A DNA stretch of 64,000 nt from Bretschneidera sinensis (GCA_023935145.1 CM043698.1:81176001-81240000), one strand, 5' to 3'; positions 44,810 through 58,552 are shown, counted from the stretch's first letter. Program-made: numbers and translations. Notes: generated from the sequence alone by a model not told the origin.

Positions 44810-47772
44810 TCATTTAATGGTTGTAAGGATATCAATAATTTGATCTTGTGTAGGAATGAATTCAAGTTTGATATCATCTTTTTGGGCATGATTTCTTATA
44901 AAGTGATGTCTAATATCAATTTGTTTGGTTCTAGAATGTTGAATTATATTTTTAATTAGATTGATAGCACTAGTGTTATCACATAAAATTGGAATATTTT
45001 CAAAACACGTCAAAATCTTCTAGTTGTTATCCATAAAACTTGTGCACAACAACTATCGGTGGCCATATATTCCCCTTCGATAGTTGATATTACAACAAAA
45101 ATTTGTTTCTTTGAAAACCAAGAAGTTAACATAGCACCTAGAAATTAGCATGTACCACTAGTACTTTTTCTATCTATCCTACAACCAGCAAAATCAGCAT
45201 TCGAGTACCTAACTAGTTCAAAAGGTGATTTTCTTGAATATCATAAACCTAGATTTTGAGTACTATTAAGATACCTTAAAATTCTTTTAACAACAACAAT
45301 ATTATATTCCTTAGGATTAACTTGAAATCTTGGACACATGCATACACTAAACATCATATCGAGTCTACTAGTAGTTAAATATAGCAAAGCTTCTACCATG
45401 CTTCTATAATTTTTAGTATCTACACATTTATCTCATTCGTCCAAGTCAAGATTTGTAGAGGTTCTCATGGGAGTCCTAATAAACTTTGAATTTTCTATCC
45501 CAAATCTGTTTAGTAAATCTTATGTGTACTTGGATTGGTTAATGAAGATTTCTCCCTTAGTTTGTTTGATTTGAATACCAAGGAAGTAGTTGAGCTCTCC
45601 CATCATGCTCATCTCAAACTCACCTTGCATAAACTTAGTAAATTCTTGACACATGGACTCATTAGAAGCACCAAATATAATATCATCAACATATATTTGA
45701 ACTAGAAGTGTGTTGTGCTTATGAGTTTTGTAAAAAAAGTTGTATATATTTTTCCTCTTGAAAAGCCATTATGAAGCAAAAAATTACTTAGTCTCTCATA
45801 CCATGCTCTAGGAGCTTGCTTCAACCCGTAAAGAGCTTTAGAAAGCCTATAAACATGTTGGAAGGTTAGGAATTTTAAAGCCTATAAACATGTTCTACAT
45901 AGACATTTTCTTCAATAAAACCATTCAAAATGCACTTTAACATCCATTTGAAAATTTTAAAGCATGCAAATACAAGTAATATATGAATTTTTTCTAGTCT
46001 AGCTACGAGAGCATAGGTTCCATCAAAGTCGATTTCTTCTTATTGATTATAACTTTTAGTTACAAGTTTAGTCTTATTCCTAGTTACTATACCATTTTCA
46101 TTCATTTTATTTCTAAATACCCATTTAGTTCCTATAATAGTATGGTCTTTAAATCTGGGAACTAAAGTCCACACTTTATTTCTTTTAAACTAATTTAACT
46201 CTTTTTGCATAGAATTTAACTATTTTTCATCATTTTCAGCTTCAATATAGGACTTGGGTTTTACTTGAGATAAATAAGCAACAAAATTTTATATATTTAT
46301 AATAAAAGAACGAGTTCTTACCCTTTGTGAAGGATCACCAATCACTTAATCGATTGGGTGATCATTCACATACCTCCAATCCTTAGATAGGCCATCTCCT
46401 TGTTAATTTGTTGAAGGTTGATCAAGTCTTAGAGAATCTTTCTCTTGAGTCATTTGAGGTTGACTTTCTTTGGGGTCAATAATGGGAGTGAAAGTGTCCA
46501 CTCTTGGTATAAAATTTGCATCATCATTAAGAGAGACTATTCTACTACTAATAGGGTTAGTCTCATCAAAGGCAATATGCACGGATTCTTCAATCACTAG
46601 AGCTCTTTTGTTAAAGACTATATTAGTTTTACTAGAGGTTGAATATCCTAAAAATATCCCTTCATCGATCTTGGAGTCAAATTTACCTAAATTAACTTTA
46701 TTATTATTTAGGATGAAGCATTTGCAACCAAAATCTCGAAAATAAGAGATATTAGGTTTTCTACCTTTCTATAGTTCATATAGAGTTTTTTTTAAAGCAA
46801 AGACCTAATTACAACTCTATTTAAAACATAACAAGAAGTGTTTATGGCTTCTGCCCAAAAATATTTAGGCAAACTTCTTTCACAAAGCATAGTTCCTCTA
46901 GGACTCTATTTTTCCACTCAACAACACCATTTTGTTGAGGAGTTCTAAAGCTAAAAAGTTGTAATCAATTCCATTTTCATCACAATATTTTGAAAATCTT
47001 TGGTTTTCAAATTATTTTCCATGATCACTTATTATACTTGTAATAAAAATATCTTTCTTATTTTGAACTATTTTGCCAAAGTTTTCAAAACCTTTATAAG
47101 CTTCATCCTCATAAGCAATAAAAGTAACAAAGGTATAACTAGAATAGTCATCTACAATAAAAGGAGCATATCGATGGCTATCTAGACTTATAGTGCCTAT
47201 TGAACCTAACAAGTGCATATGCAAAAGCTATAAAGGTCTAGAAGTTGAAACTACATTTTTGGATTTAAAAGAAACTCTGATTTGTTTTCCTATTTGACAA
47301 GCATCACATACTTTGTGTTTTTCGAATTTAATTTTGGTAAAACCAATTATTAAATCTTTTATTGAAAGAACTCTAATCAAATCCATAGCTAGGAATTTTC
47401 AGTAAAAGGTGAAAATTATTTTTCATTTTCCCAAGATAAAGTTTTTAAATCAATTAGGTAGAAATTTTCATGTCTTTGGCCAACAAACTTGATCTTGTTA
47501 CTCTTGATGTCTATTATAAGACAATGAGAGGATTCAAATACTAATTTGTTGCATTTATCACATAATTGGCTAATACTAAGCAAATTAGGCTTAATTCCTT
47601 GCACAAGTAGTACATTATCAAGGGTTGGAGAATTTTTACCCACTTTACCATGTCCGATGATTTTCATTTTGGTGTCATCTCCAATAGTGATGTGTCTGTC
47701 ATCTCTTAGAGTTAACTCCTTAAATACACTTCGAGCATCCACTATCAAGGTACCAATGGTCACTTTCTTCAT
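44810..47772 (-). pseudogene. Copia pol remnant: protease, integrase, RT, RNase H
   Basis: Minus-strand frames with many stops. 47416-47772 is the protease and pre-integrase part (ITIGDDTKMKIIGHG, VLLVQGIKPNLLSISQL); the DSG active-site stretch upstream is not recognisable. About 46800-47400 is integrase (HRYAPFIVDDYSSYTFVTFI). 46403-46597 is the integrase-RT linker. About 45020-46000 is RT with YVDDIIFGASNESM near 45690 and MGELNYFLGIQIKQTKGEI. 44810-45013 is RNase H (ILCDNTSAINLIKN, RTKQIDIRHHFIRNHA). The polyprotein is clearly dead. Confidence 0.85.
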
Positions 47773-47788
47773 TTGTGTGGATACATAC

Positions 47789-49460
47789 CTACATTACACA
47801 ATGATATACAATAAAGCTCTTAGGTACCCAAAATTTCTTAAGTCCTTTCAGGTTAGTCATAGAAAATATGGCTCCTTTAGAGACCCATACTTTCTTTACA
47901 TTGTAAGGTGCTCCATAATTATAAACATGTGGATGATGCATTATCCTAGGATGATAAACATAGAAGTTTCTAAGATGTCTTGAGTATGCATATCTATTAC
48001 TCCTTGGATGAGCATTCCTAGGATAATTGTTTCTAGCATAGGAATTATGAGTATACATGTTATCTTTATGATATGCATGATAGCTATTTCTAGAATATGC
48101 ATTTTTAGCATGTACATTTCTTGAACATGTATTCCTAGTATTTGTATTTCTAAGATGAGCATCCATATGAGCATAAGTATCTCAAGGATATCTATTCCTA
48201 GTATTAACATTTGAATTTCTAGCAAAGGAATTGACATTTGAATTCTCAGGCTTACTATCATTTTTCAAAGAAGTATTTTTAATATTGCTAGGAGTCTTAG
48301 AAGTGGAGGATTCATTCACACATGTTGCTTTCACAAAGGATAGTTTCATTTGTTCTTTATTTGTCCGATGAAGAATAACCCAAGCCAAATTTTTCTCCAT
48401 TCAGTCTTTGGCAAGCTAACACTTAATTAAGATTTTCTTTTCCACTAACAAGCCTAGATACAGTGTTATTTAACTCCATCACTTTCTTTTTTAAATTAGA
48501 ATTTTCACTTTTTAAGGACTCAAGTGATAAGTTCTAGAGCTCTAAAAAAGTTTATATTTTTCTTATTTTAGAGTTTTCACCTCTTTAGAGAATGATGAAA
48601 CTTCATTTTTTAGAGCAGCATTTCTAGAATCAAATTCCTTTAATTCTTATGCATTTCATTTATAGCTTCAATTAATTCTTCATTATATTTATTAGAAGAA
48701 GAGTTAGTTACCTCATCTTTATCATCGATTGTCATCAAGCAAAGGTTGGCAATTTCTTCGCATTGCAAGTTGATGTAGTAGCCACCATTTCTTTCTTCTT
48801 AAAGTTCTTCTGCGATTTCTTTGTCAAAGGATAATCCGCCTTTATGTGTTCAGGTTTCTTACAACCATAGCACACAATAGGATCACTTTTGATGTTTTCC
48901 TTTGTGTAAGGTTTCTTTCTCTTCTTCAAGAACTTGTGAAACCTCTTTGTGATGAGAGTCATCTCTCCATCTTCTTCACTGCTTTCATTTTCATTTTCTT
49001 CTTCTTCAACCTTCTTGCTTGTGGTAGCTTTAAGAGCAATTACTTTATTTTTCTTTTCATCTTCAACAATGTCATGATTCATTTCCTCCATCTCGTAAGT
49101 TAGCAAAGAGCCAAGAAGTGTTTCAACGTCGAGCTTGTCGAGATCTTTAGCTTTCATAATTGCTATCTTCTTAGCTTTCCAACTTGGTGGCAATGATCTA
49201 AGTATTTTCCTTGTCAACTCAAATTCCTCAATGTTCATACCAAGACGTTTTAAATCATTAATAATCCCAGTGAAATGAGAATACATTTCAGAGATGGTTT
49301 CAGTAGGGGACATATTAAAAGATTCATATTCAGACACTAGTATATAGATTTTTTTTTTATTTCTTTACTTCACTAATGCCTTCATATGTGACTTGAAGTT
49401 TGTCCCATACTTGTTGGATAAACACTTTGGCATAAAAAAGTACTAAAAATATGTATAAAA
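47789..49460 (-). pseudogene. Copia gag, central and C-terminal part
   Basis: A minus-strand frame at 48735-49337 reads on from KLQVTYEGISEVK upstream and gives YESFNMSPTETISEMYSHFT and LPPSWKAKKIAIMKAKDL, typical of SIRE-class gag. The zinc knuckle is CYGCKKPEHIKADYP, where the last Cys is Tyr. Downstream (47789-48400) is a stretch with recurring R-N pairs every 5-8 residues (YARNNYPRNAHPRSNRYAYS), which looks like an eroded short repeat. The N-terminus of gag lies at 51480-51570, beyond the gypsy insert. Confidence 0.8.
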
Positions 49461-51340
49461 AAAAAATTTTGATGATCATAAATAAACTTTCCACTGAGTA
49501 ACTGGACCTCTTGCCTCAGTAAGCAGTGAGTGTTCACGTCAAAATGTAGGAATTTTGCTTGGTAGCATTAAGGCCAGTTTAATTTCATAGTCTTTTTTAC
49601 TCGAGTTAGTAAGTCCTTAAAGGTGTCTTTACACCTAATTCCCTAAAACCATCTGGTTTGGGAGTCATTAACTCATCACTCGCTACATGGGTCAATTAGA
49701 AAGCTTAAGGGAACTAAACATAGCAGAGCCTTATTAAAAAAAAAAGAAAATAAAGAGAAGAAAATAAAAACTATGCCATTTTTGTTCATTCTGATGGGAA
49801 ATTTGGTGAATCTTGAGACATGGAGACCTTACACATTGAAGTTATTTGGAAGCTTCATTTTTATATGCTAATTCACTTTACACAGTGTCAGACTTGTGAT
49901 GTCTTAACCTGCCTTTTGTAAGTAATTAGATTTTAACATTTCTATTCATTGTGAAGACGGGTTTATCTTTTTAAGTTTTCTCATGAATGAATATCATGGT
50001 GATGTGTGCTCCTTAATTTTTTGGATACCATAAGTGATGAACTTATCTTTATGTTTTTTATTTTTCATTTAATCTTTTATTTTGTTTTGCTAAGGGACTA
50101 GCAAAATGTAAGTTTGGGGCTATTTGATGAGTGCCAAATATTGCATATTTTGGCCCCTTAATTTACATTCGTTAGCTTAGGAATTTGTTACTTTGAGTTG
50201 TTTTTCGTTGTTTTACAGGTTTACAAACTTGGAATGAAGTTTCACTAAATTGCCAAAATTGCTCGTACAGATCAGTCATTTTTGAATATTAAACTGTATT
50301 GATTCAGGAAGAACCAGGAGATGAGCCATATATGCTTGAAAGATCCGGATGTCTAGTTTCTGAGGAATTTTACGGATCAATAAAATGATTTTTCTAGAGA
50401 AAGTTATGGCAGTTTTAGTAGACAAAGGTCAAAGAGAAAAAGCTGGAATTTGCAGTATCCTACATCAGATTGGAAGCATATTGCACTTGTGATGTTTCCA
50501 TATATAAGCCCCTCTTCACTTCATCTTTAGTAAGCAATCCAAGTGTCATTTTTGTGCAATTTGGAGGACTTCTACTAGCATTCTGGTGGATCTTTGAAGG
50601 CTTTGCTATCACGAGGGGAAGTGCCGCCAAACAGCGAGTGAAATTTCTCCCATGTATAGTTAGTTTTAATTTACTGCTTTTTTAGTTTAATGTTTAGCAC
50701 TGCTATTGTGAACTTTAGTTTCATGATTATGAGTGGCTAAAATCTTCAGCTAAGGTTGAAGATGAAGCCTCGCCATTGTTTGGCATAATATTTTCATATT
50801 TGTTTATACAATTTTGATGTTTTTTAGTATAAATGTTCTGTTCAATTATTTGAGTAAAATCTTATGATTGATTGAGTTTAAATTGTTCTGTTGGATATTC
50901 CATGTGTTTCATATGATGGATACATCGAATCATTTTTTATTAAATTGGATATCCTTTGTGATTTGTTAAAAGTGGATACATTGGATTGTTTTGGTTTAAT
51001 TATGATATTTGTTGTGATTTGTTTAAAGTTGGATTTATGGAATGTTTTGATAGATTATTTTTATATAGAACATGAAGATATATATTTTACTTTGGTGGGG
51101 TGGATTCAGAAACCTTAGTGTTTTTATCATTAGCCTTTAAATCAATTTAGTTTAGTTTATATTTGTTTTGGAAAAGACACTTCAAAACTTGGAACTAGGT
51201 TAAAATAGACTTAGTTTAGATAAAAATATTTTCACAACGCTATTCTCTGTGGATTCGACCTCGCACTTGCACAACACTATATTGCAAACAATTCCTGCGC
51301 TTGCAAGTAATTTAAAACTCACAACAATCTACAATCCTCA
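49460..51340 (+). mobile_element. Gypsy (Athila/Tat-like) 3' end and LTR nested in copia gag
   Basis: 49460-50128 resembles the non-coding 3' part of a large plant gypsy element and ends in a polypurine-like AAGTTTGGGGCTATT. The LTR then starts TGATGAGTGCCAAATATTGC (50129) and runs to about 51340, with CTCTGTGGATTCGACCTCGC near its end. The gag N-terminus of the host copia (RPLFVNDRIYNCW on the minus strand, about 51500) resumes after it. The 5' part of the gypsy element is missing. Confidence 0.65.
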
Positions 51341-52736
51341 TCATCATATTCTGATTTTAGCTTAGGTAAAGTAGTTGTAGTTTCACCAACCATCACTCTT
51401 TTTGTAGGAATCCTAGGTCTTTCTTCAATGGTTCTCTACAAATTATAATCTTGATTTTTTTACAAAGATTCTCATTTTTTTTTCCAACAATTATAAATTC
51501 TGTCATTGACAAAAAGAGGCCTAGTATAAGAAAGACCTTTGGTGTAACTATTATTTGCTATAGGATCTACTTAAAGGATTTTAAGCAAAATTTTGAGAAC
51601 AGGGCTCTGATACAAATTGTAAACCAAGGTGCAAACCCAAGAGGGGGTGAATTGGGTTTTAAAAACTTTTTGCAAACAACAACTACGTTTTTAAGAACTT
51701 TATAAAATCAAGTAAAAACAAGAAATATTATGGTGCTGGAAATTAAAAGAGTAAGGAAGAGAAAATGCAAACTCCGTTTATAGTGGTTCGACAATATCGG
51801 CATTTCTCTGACCCTACTTCCAAACTCTTCAAGGAACCTCCTTGAAGTATTCCACTATTAAATAGTCAAGTAACTTTAAGGGTGATGCTCAAACTATACA
51901 ATGATCATTTCCAATTAAGAAAGCCTACAATGAAGTGTTTAACACCTAAACACTCTAACAGTTACACCAACTCTTTCTCTTTACAATATTTGAAATTAAT
52001 TGAACAATACAAGAGAGATAACAATTAATGCTTTACAAGAAAATATTATCTCTCTTTCAAGAAGCAAAGCTTTAAGAATGACTCAATAAGATTTTAAAAA
52101 GCATTGAAGAGCAATAAATGATTTTAAGAATGAATTAAATGTTCTTATTGGTTACTTTTGCTCATTTATGATGGGTTTATATAGTCTTAAACTCATATTG
52201 TTATTACACACAAAGTAAGGTTGTTGAGGAGTGGTTTGGAGCATAATACTCTAAACGACACTAAAAATTTTGAAATATAGTCGTTACTTTTTAGTGTTCA
52301 GTCGACTGAATGCTTGTTCAGTCGATTGAATTCTTGTTCAGTTTACTAGACGAATGTTTGAATTCAAACTTCTGTTTCAAGTTCTTCATTCAGTCATCTG
52401 AAAAGATTGTTCACTCAACTGGATCAGAAGGTAGAAGTTTCTAATCTTCCTTCAGTCGATTGCATTCATTTAATCGATTGAATAGAGTCATTTAGTCGAT
52501 TGGATGATGTGAAACAAAGTTTTCTCTTTTTTCATATTGTTTTATAAAAACAATTCCAGTCAAAATCATTTTGTTAAAGATATTTTTAAATCAAAATAAA
52601 CCATATAGTAAGCTAGGTACTTGAAAGAAAAGATTTACATTACTTCAACATCTATCTTAGTACCTAATATAGATCTTCAATTTTTTCTTTGGTTGAATAC
52701 TTAGTTTGTTAAGTACTGGTTGTCTTTGAAAGAACA

Positions 52737-53228
52737 TCTTTGCAGCTTTAAACACTTAGATAAATTGGTTAGCACAATTTAGTATATTTTTATCATCATT
52801 AAAATCAATTTAGGGTAAACATAGTGGTTGAATCCAAAAAGATTCAAAGTGCAAAGTGAACACCATTACGATGATGTTCTAAATATGCTATGATCAAAGA
52901 AAGAATTTCGAGTTATTTATAGAATCTATGAAAATCACTTCTATTCTTGGCTAGGTAGGGAATTGAGTATATGAAAAATTGTTAAAAAAATTCATGAAAT
53001 ATTTTAATGTTCATTATTTTTTTCTAAAAACCCTCATCTCATGCTTTTATTCTGGAAAATTTTTCAAATGAAATTTCCAAGAACAGTGGGAGTAAAGCTC
53101 CACTCACTTAATGAGTGTGAAGTGTTTTTTAACCTAGTGGGTCCCATTTACCATTAAGAAATAATTCTTATCCTAATTATGATAAGTGAAAGTAATACAT
53201 TATATTCTCTTTCATCTATGAAAGATTA
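52737..53228. other. Spacer between copia and LINE
   Basis: AT-rich sequence with no open frame of note and no clear repeat. It ends in the target-site copy of the LINE. Confidence 0.5.
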
Positions 53229-53452
53229 GCAAAGAGTATTTTTTTTATCAGTAAATAAAGCTTGTATTAGACGAAAATGTACAAAAATTCACTGGGCATA
53301 CCCAGGGGATATACAATGAGCATATACAAAATCAAAAAAGCTTACGAAAGAAGCCTAATCAACAAAGCTTACAAGAGGAGCCTAATCTGAGGGCAAAATG
53401 CTTACACAATTCTATAAATTACAATTTGAATCTTCTTAACTAGGCTGCTAGG

Positions 53453-56400
53453 TTAAACTGTGGTTTGCTCAAATAATTTGGCATTTCTAGCCATCCATAT
53501 ACTGTATACTGTGCTTGCTAGGGCTATCTTTTGAGCTATAGCTGGGGGGCCAGATCCTCTTATCTTTCTGATCCACTTGAGAGGACTATCAATTGTAGTC
53601 ATTTGTCTTCTGCACCCAAGCCAAACTTTGATAGTGTCCCAGGTTTCCTTGCTGATTCTGCAAGAGAAGAAGAGGTGCTCCCTTGACTCCTCATGCTCTT
53701 TACATAGAGGGCAAAGCTTATCATCTCCTTCCAGCTGTAGTCTATCCTTTGTGAGAAGTCTGTTCTTTGTAGCCAGCCATAAAATAAATGAGTGTTTGGG
53801 GGGGTAGTGACCATTCCACACTAAGGGAGCCCAATTGACTAAATTCCCTTTCTACCTGATAGAGTTATACACTTTCTTTATGCTCAGATCATGCTGGTCC
53901 TTCCATTCCATTAGTCTTTCCCTGGCCTGCTGAGTAGAGGATGACTGCCAGTCAAGTCATTTCTGATTTCAAGAATTTTCTTCCAAAGAGGAGAGTCCTA
54001 TTTTCTTTCCATGATCTCCCATATAGATCTGTTCAGCAAATAATAATTCTGAACCCATTGGATCCATAGGGAGTTTTTCTTCATGTGAATGTTCCAGAGA
54101 ACCCTGGTTAACAGTGCCTTGTTCCATGCTTTCAAGTCAACCAGGCTTAACCCACCTTCAGCTTTTGGTTTACATATATCAGCCCAGGCTACAAAAGCTT
54201 TCCTCATACCACTATTCCTGCCATTCCATAGAAATGTTCTGCACATCCTAATTATCTTCTCCAGGATGTTGCTAAGGATAGAAAAAATGGCTAGCCAGAA
54301 ATACTCCACCCCTTGCAGCACTGAGTTGATCAGTTCTGTTCTTTCAGCATAAGACAAGGAAGAACCAGCCCAGACATTTATGTCACCAGATATTTTTTCA
54401 ATGAGGGGGGAGAAATGGGTAGCATTTAATCTTGCTGAAGCTAGAGGAACACCCAAGTATTTGAAAGGAAGACAGCCATCCTCCATTCCAATAGACTTTC
54501 TGATTTTCATTAGTTCAGCAGCTTGAACTCCAGCATGGAACACATTTGATTTGGACAAGTTTGATTGTAGCCCAGAGCACTCACTGAACTGATTGACACA
54601 TTCCATCAGCTATCCAACAGATCTGGCATTCCCTCTAGAGAAGAGAATGAGGTCATCAACAAAAGCCAAGTGGGTGATCTTAAGTTTGTCACACTTAGGG
54701 TGAAATCTGAACCCATCCTCTTCTTTAAGTCTCCCAAGAAGTCTGGAGAAGTACTCCACAGTCATAACAAACAGGTATGGGGAGAGGGGGTCTCCTTGCC
54801 TGAGGCCCCTTTTGCCAGCAAAGAACCCATGCAGGCTCTCATTGATGGAAAGAGAATATGCTGTTGATGATACACATTCTATGATCCATCTTCTGAATTT
54901 TCCAGGGAACCCAAGGCCAGCAATTAGACTATTCAGAAACTCCCACTCTACTGTGTCATAAGCTTTTCTAATATCTATCTTGATCATACACTTTGGAGAA
55001 ATTCTTTTCTTACAGTATTTCCTGAGGAGCTCCTGGACCAGGTAGATGTTTTCAGCCATGCTTCTAGATTTTATGAAAGCAGCCTGGGCTGGATTGATAA
55101 TGTAGTCTAGGCAGGAGGCTAGTCTGGAGGCTAGGATCTTAGAGATGATCTTGTATATCACATTGCAACAGGCTATAGGTCTGAAGTCCTCTACTCTAGA
55201 AGCTTGTTTGCATTTAGGGATCAAAGCTAGGGAGGTATGGTTTAGTTGTTTAAGTAACCTCCCATTCTGAAAGAATTCCTGCACAGCCCCAATGATATCT
55301 TGGTTAATTACATCCCATGCTTTCTTAAAAAATCTAGAAGAATAGCCATTTGGACCTGGGGAATTTTCCTCCCCTATACTCCAAAGGGCTTCCTTTATCT
55401 CTCCCTCTGTGATATCCTTGATCAATAGGTCAGCTTGGCACTCTTAGATTAGAGGGCCTTCTCTAATGACTTTCAGGTCAAGGGGTCTGCAACTAGAAGA
55501 AGATCCTAGAAGATCCTTATAAAATTTTAGAAATTCCTCTATCACTTCTGTTTCAGAGGCAGTTAGTGAGCCATTGGAGGAGACAACAGCAACAATATGT
55601 TTTTTACTAGTCTTCCTTTTTAGCAAGGCATAGAAGAATTTTGATCCCCTATCACTGTTAAGGAGGTATCTACATTTAGCCTGTTGTGATAGGAAGCCCC
55701 TCTCTGCTTCAGCTAGTTGAAGGGCCTTCAGCTTCATATCAGCCACTATAGTTTGAAGCTCTAGGTCAGAAGGGTTATCATGGAGCTCCCTTTGGAGATT
55801 TGACAGCTTAAGGGAGGCCTCCAGAGCTCTCATAGAAATGTGGCTGAAGTGTTTCTCATTGAGCTGTTTAAAATGGGGTTTTAGAGCTTTCAGGTTTCTA
55901 CATAGTTTGAACAGTTTAGTACCTCCCAAGGTTCTACCCCAGTGAGATCTTACAGTTTCAAGGAACTTGTCATGCTCTGTCCACATATTAAAGAACTTGA
56001 AGGATCTTCTACCCCCCTGACTTCATCCATCAAGTTTGCTAGGCATGGAGAATGATCAGAAAGGCATCCAGCAGGAAGAAAAGAGGCTTGGGCTCTAAGC
56101 CCCCTTTGATACCAAACATTGTTCACCATGACTCTGTCCAGCTTACTCCATACTTTGTTATTTGACCAAGTAAACAAGCACCTAGTGGCACTAACATCTG
56201 ATAAGCCAGTTTCTCTACAACAAAATGAAGAGTCCCTTAACTCATAGTCTATAACAGGCAGCCCATTAGCTTTCTCATCAGCAGCAAATACATTGTTGAA
56301 ATCCCCCAGGACTAGCCAAGGGGATGAGTTATCATAACTAAAGTTACAAAGATTGTCCCATAAAGGTCTTCTAGTAACAATGGAATTAAAACCATATACA

Positions 56401-56719
56401 AAACTAATAACAAATTTACAAGAGGATATTAAGCAATGAGCATTACAATGAATTACTTGGAGGCATACTTCTATGATAGATATACTGACCTTAGAAGGGT
56501 CCCACAATACCAAAATTCTGCCAGCAGGATGAGCTGAAAAGTTATTGATCTGACTCCAAAGTTTGAACTTATTGCCCATGATTCTGAGTAGCTTAGCTTC
56601 ATCAAGCTTGCATTCCAAAATTCCCATCACATCAATCCTATGCTTTTCATGAGGTGTAACACCCCATTGTGTTCCAGGGGTTTGTGAAAACCCCTGATGT
56701 TCCAGCATGCAACAATCAT
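53453..56719 (-). pseudogene. LINE ORF2: endonuclease and reverse transcriptase, broken
   Basis: ATG at 56719 overlaps the ORF1 stop in ATGA and begins MIVACWNIRGF, the usual start of the APE endonuclease. Endonuclease motifs continue through WLVLGDFNNV (near 56310) and SDHSPCL (near 56050). RT spans about 54000-55425 with IKDITEGEIKEALW, PISLIP-type ALIPKCKQ, IDIRKAYDTVEW and the catalytic HLAFVDDLILF near 54670 (FVDD in place of the common FADD). The zinc-binding domain is near 53453-53820 (HSFILWLATKNRLLTKDRLQ, CPLCKEHEESREHLFFSC). Breaks: frameshifts near 56665, 55970 and 53820-54000, and stops near 55444, 54607 and 53998. Confidence 0.88.
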
Positions 56720-58505
56720 TGAGGGGGCTGGGAGGCTTTCCCTCCTTTCCCAACTGAATGAGGATCTTTCAAACCTGCTCTTCCTTTCTTCTTCTTTGCT
56801 ATTTGGAAGCTACTCCCTTGCACACCTGTCTCTTTAGCCTTCACACAGGTGTCAGGGGGTTCAGTAGGATGGTTTGGTCTATTAGTTGATTCCATAAGCA
56901 CTAGGGCAGGGCCAGGCTCATGGACTCTATCCACCCTTGTTTCTTTACTTCTAGTACCCTCCCCTTCAGGAAGAGTCACTTCTTGAATATCACCTCTAAG
57001 TTCTTGAGCTGTCTTTCCTATAGCTGGAGGAGCAGGACCAGGGCCTACCCTCCCTGTCTCAGCCTCATGAGAGATCCCACCCTCATCAAAAGTAAGTGGA
57101 GCCTTAGTCCCTTCCTGACTTGCTTTTTCGGTCCCCTTTCCATTCTGCTTTCTGCCTTTATCTGTCTTACCAATTAGGCTGCAGGAGTGGAGGTCATGTC
57201 CAAGAATCTTACACTTTAAGCAGAACCTAGGGAGGTTTTCATAGGATATCTTTTGCTCAAAGGTATTCCCATTAGGGAAGCTAACTGGGATAGAGAATTT
57301 TATTTTCTTTGCTACATCAATCTCTACTAGCAACCTTGCATAAGAAATTCTTTCTTTGTTATTAGTGAACTAGTCAGCATAGAGAGGCTTTCCAAGTTAG
57401 GTGCCAATCTTACTTAGGCAATTAGCAGTCCACAACTTAAGGGGCAGGCCCTTCAGCTGAATCCAAATAGGGATAGTGCTTATTTCCTCATTTCCAAATT
57501 GAAAGAATTTAGGCATGGATTTCAAAAGAAGAGGTCTACCATAGACTTGGAAGGGACCTTCTTGCAGTACATTCATACTAGACTCAGCATTCTCAAATTG
57601 AAAACAATCCACCCACTTTCATGGAATTGAGTTTGAACTTTTACATTCCATGAGTCTGTAAGCATCTTCAATGCTGCCCTCCCTGGAAATCTTCTAGCAA
57701 AGTATCGTACCAAGTAGAAGGGGTAGTCTCCAAACACTTCCTCAATGTCTTCTTCTGTAACACAAACTGTATCTCCTTCACTTTCGATAGAGGAGAATTG
57801 TAAACCCTTGCTTTGCTTCCTGTTGTCAGCAAATAGGCTTACCCAATGAGCTTTCTTGCTTTCCTCCAGGGGAGCATTACCATTGAATCTTTGACCTATA
57901 GTACTAGTTCTTCCTTGAGCACCAGAGGTTGCATCCGGCCTTTGGAGAGGCTCTTTGGAACTAGAACCAATCTGGGGACTCCCTTCCCTCAAGGGAGAAA
58001 GAGTTCTAGTTCCTTTTCTCACCTCTTCCTTTCCTTGACCTGCTACAGCAGGTCTACCGTGAACAGTAGCTTGGCAGCTGGAGTCTTCTTCCTCACTGGA
58101 AGAATAGGATCTAACCTAGTCTGAATCCTCATCACTCTCTTCAGAGGAGCTTAGGTTCTCATCCTCTAAAGCCTGAGTATCTTCCCGTATTGCCTTCTTT
58201 GTCATAGTTTGGTTCAGGTTACTGTTCACCATTGATGCTTTGTGAGAGCTTTCTTCCTTGCCCGAGCCAGAGACTTCCAACTCAGGCCTCAAAGACTTGG
58301 ACTCCTCCTCTCCCAAGGAGCAGGATGAGCTTTCTGACACTTTGCTAGAGCTTCTAGACCCATTCTTGCTGGAGTCAGCTGGAACATCTTCATGCAAATC
58401 TGGTACTGTAGCAGCTTTGTTTTTGAAATGATTTTGCACAAATTCCATGTCTTTCTGCTCCTGGACTGAGAGAGGCGGCTTCCTATTAGATTTCTTCTTA
58501 CCCAT
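56716..58505 (-). pseudogene. LINE ORF1 (DUF4283 plus zinc knuckle), broken
   Basis: It starts MGKKKSNRKPPLSVQEQKD at 58505. A Ser/Glu-rich low-complexity region runs to a stop near 58116 (SSEESDEDSD), after which the same product continues. A DUF4283-like domain (about 57390-57760) has DYPFYLVRYFARRFPGRAAL, a frameshift near 57600, and PIWIQLKGLPLKLW. A CCHC-type knuckle CLKCKILGHDLHSC follows near 57200. The tail is Pro/Gly/Lys-rich and ends at TGA 56716-56718. At least one more stop is near 57370. In plant LINEs this protein binds the element RNA. Confidence 0.85.
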
Positions 58506-58539
58506 GCTAAAGAGAGCAGTGGTTTTGACGCAGAGAGAT

Positions 58540-58552
58540 GGGGGGGGGGGGG
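58540..58552. repeat. 13-bp G run in LINE 5' UTR
   Basis: Thirteen consecutive G on the + strand (C on the LINE strand), about 35 bp upstream of the ORF1 start. It is also a likely sequencing-error site. Confidence 0.85.

Larger units (their letters stand above)
42252..52736 (-). mobile_element. SIRE-like Ty1/copia retrotransposon with nested gypsy insert
   Basis: Long direct repeats at 42252-about 43308 and 51618-about 52736 both start TGTAAACCAAGGTG on the + strand and share most of 1.1 kb. On the minus strand a primer-site-like TTGTATCAGAGCC sits just inside the high-coordinate LTR (51603-51614 plus flank). The internal order on the minus strand is gag, protease, integrase, RT (YVDD), RNase H, then an extra downstream reading frame, which is copia order with a SIRE-style additional ORF. 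A gypsy segment interrupts gag at about 49460-51340. No clear target duplication was found and the outer LTR ends are approximate. Confidence 0.85.
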
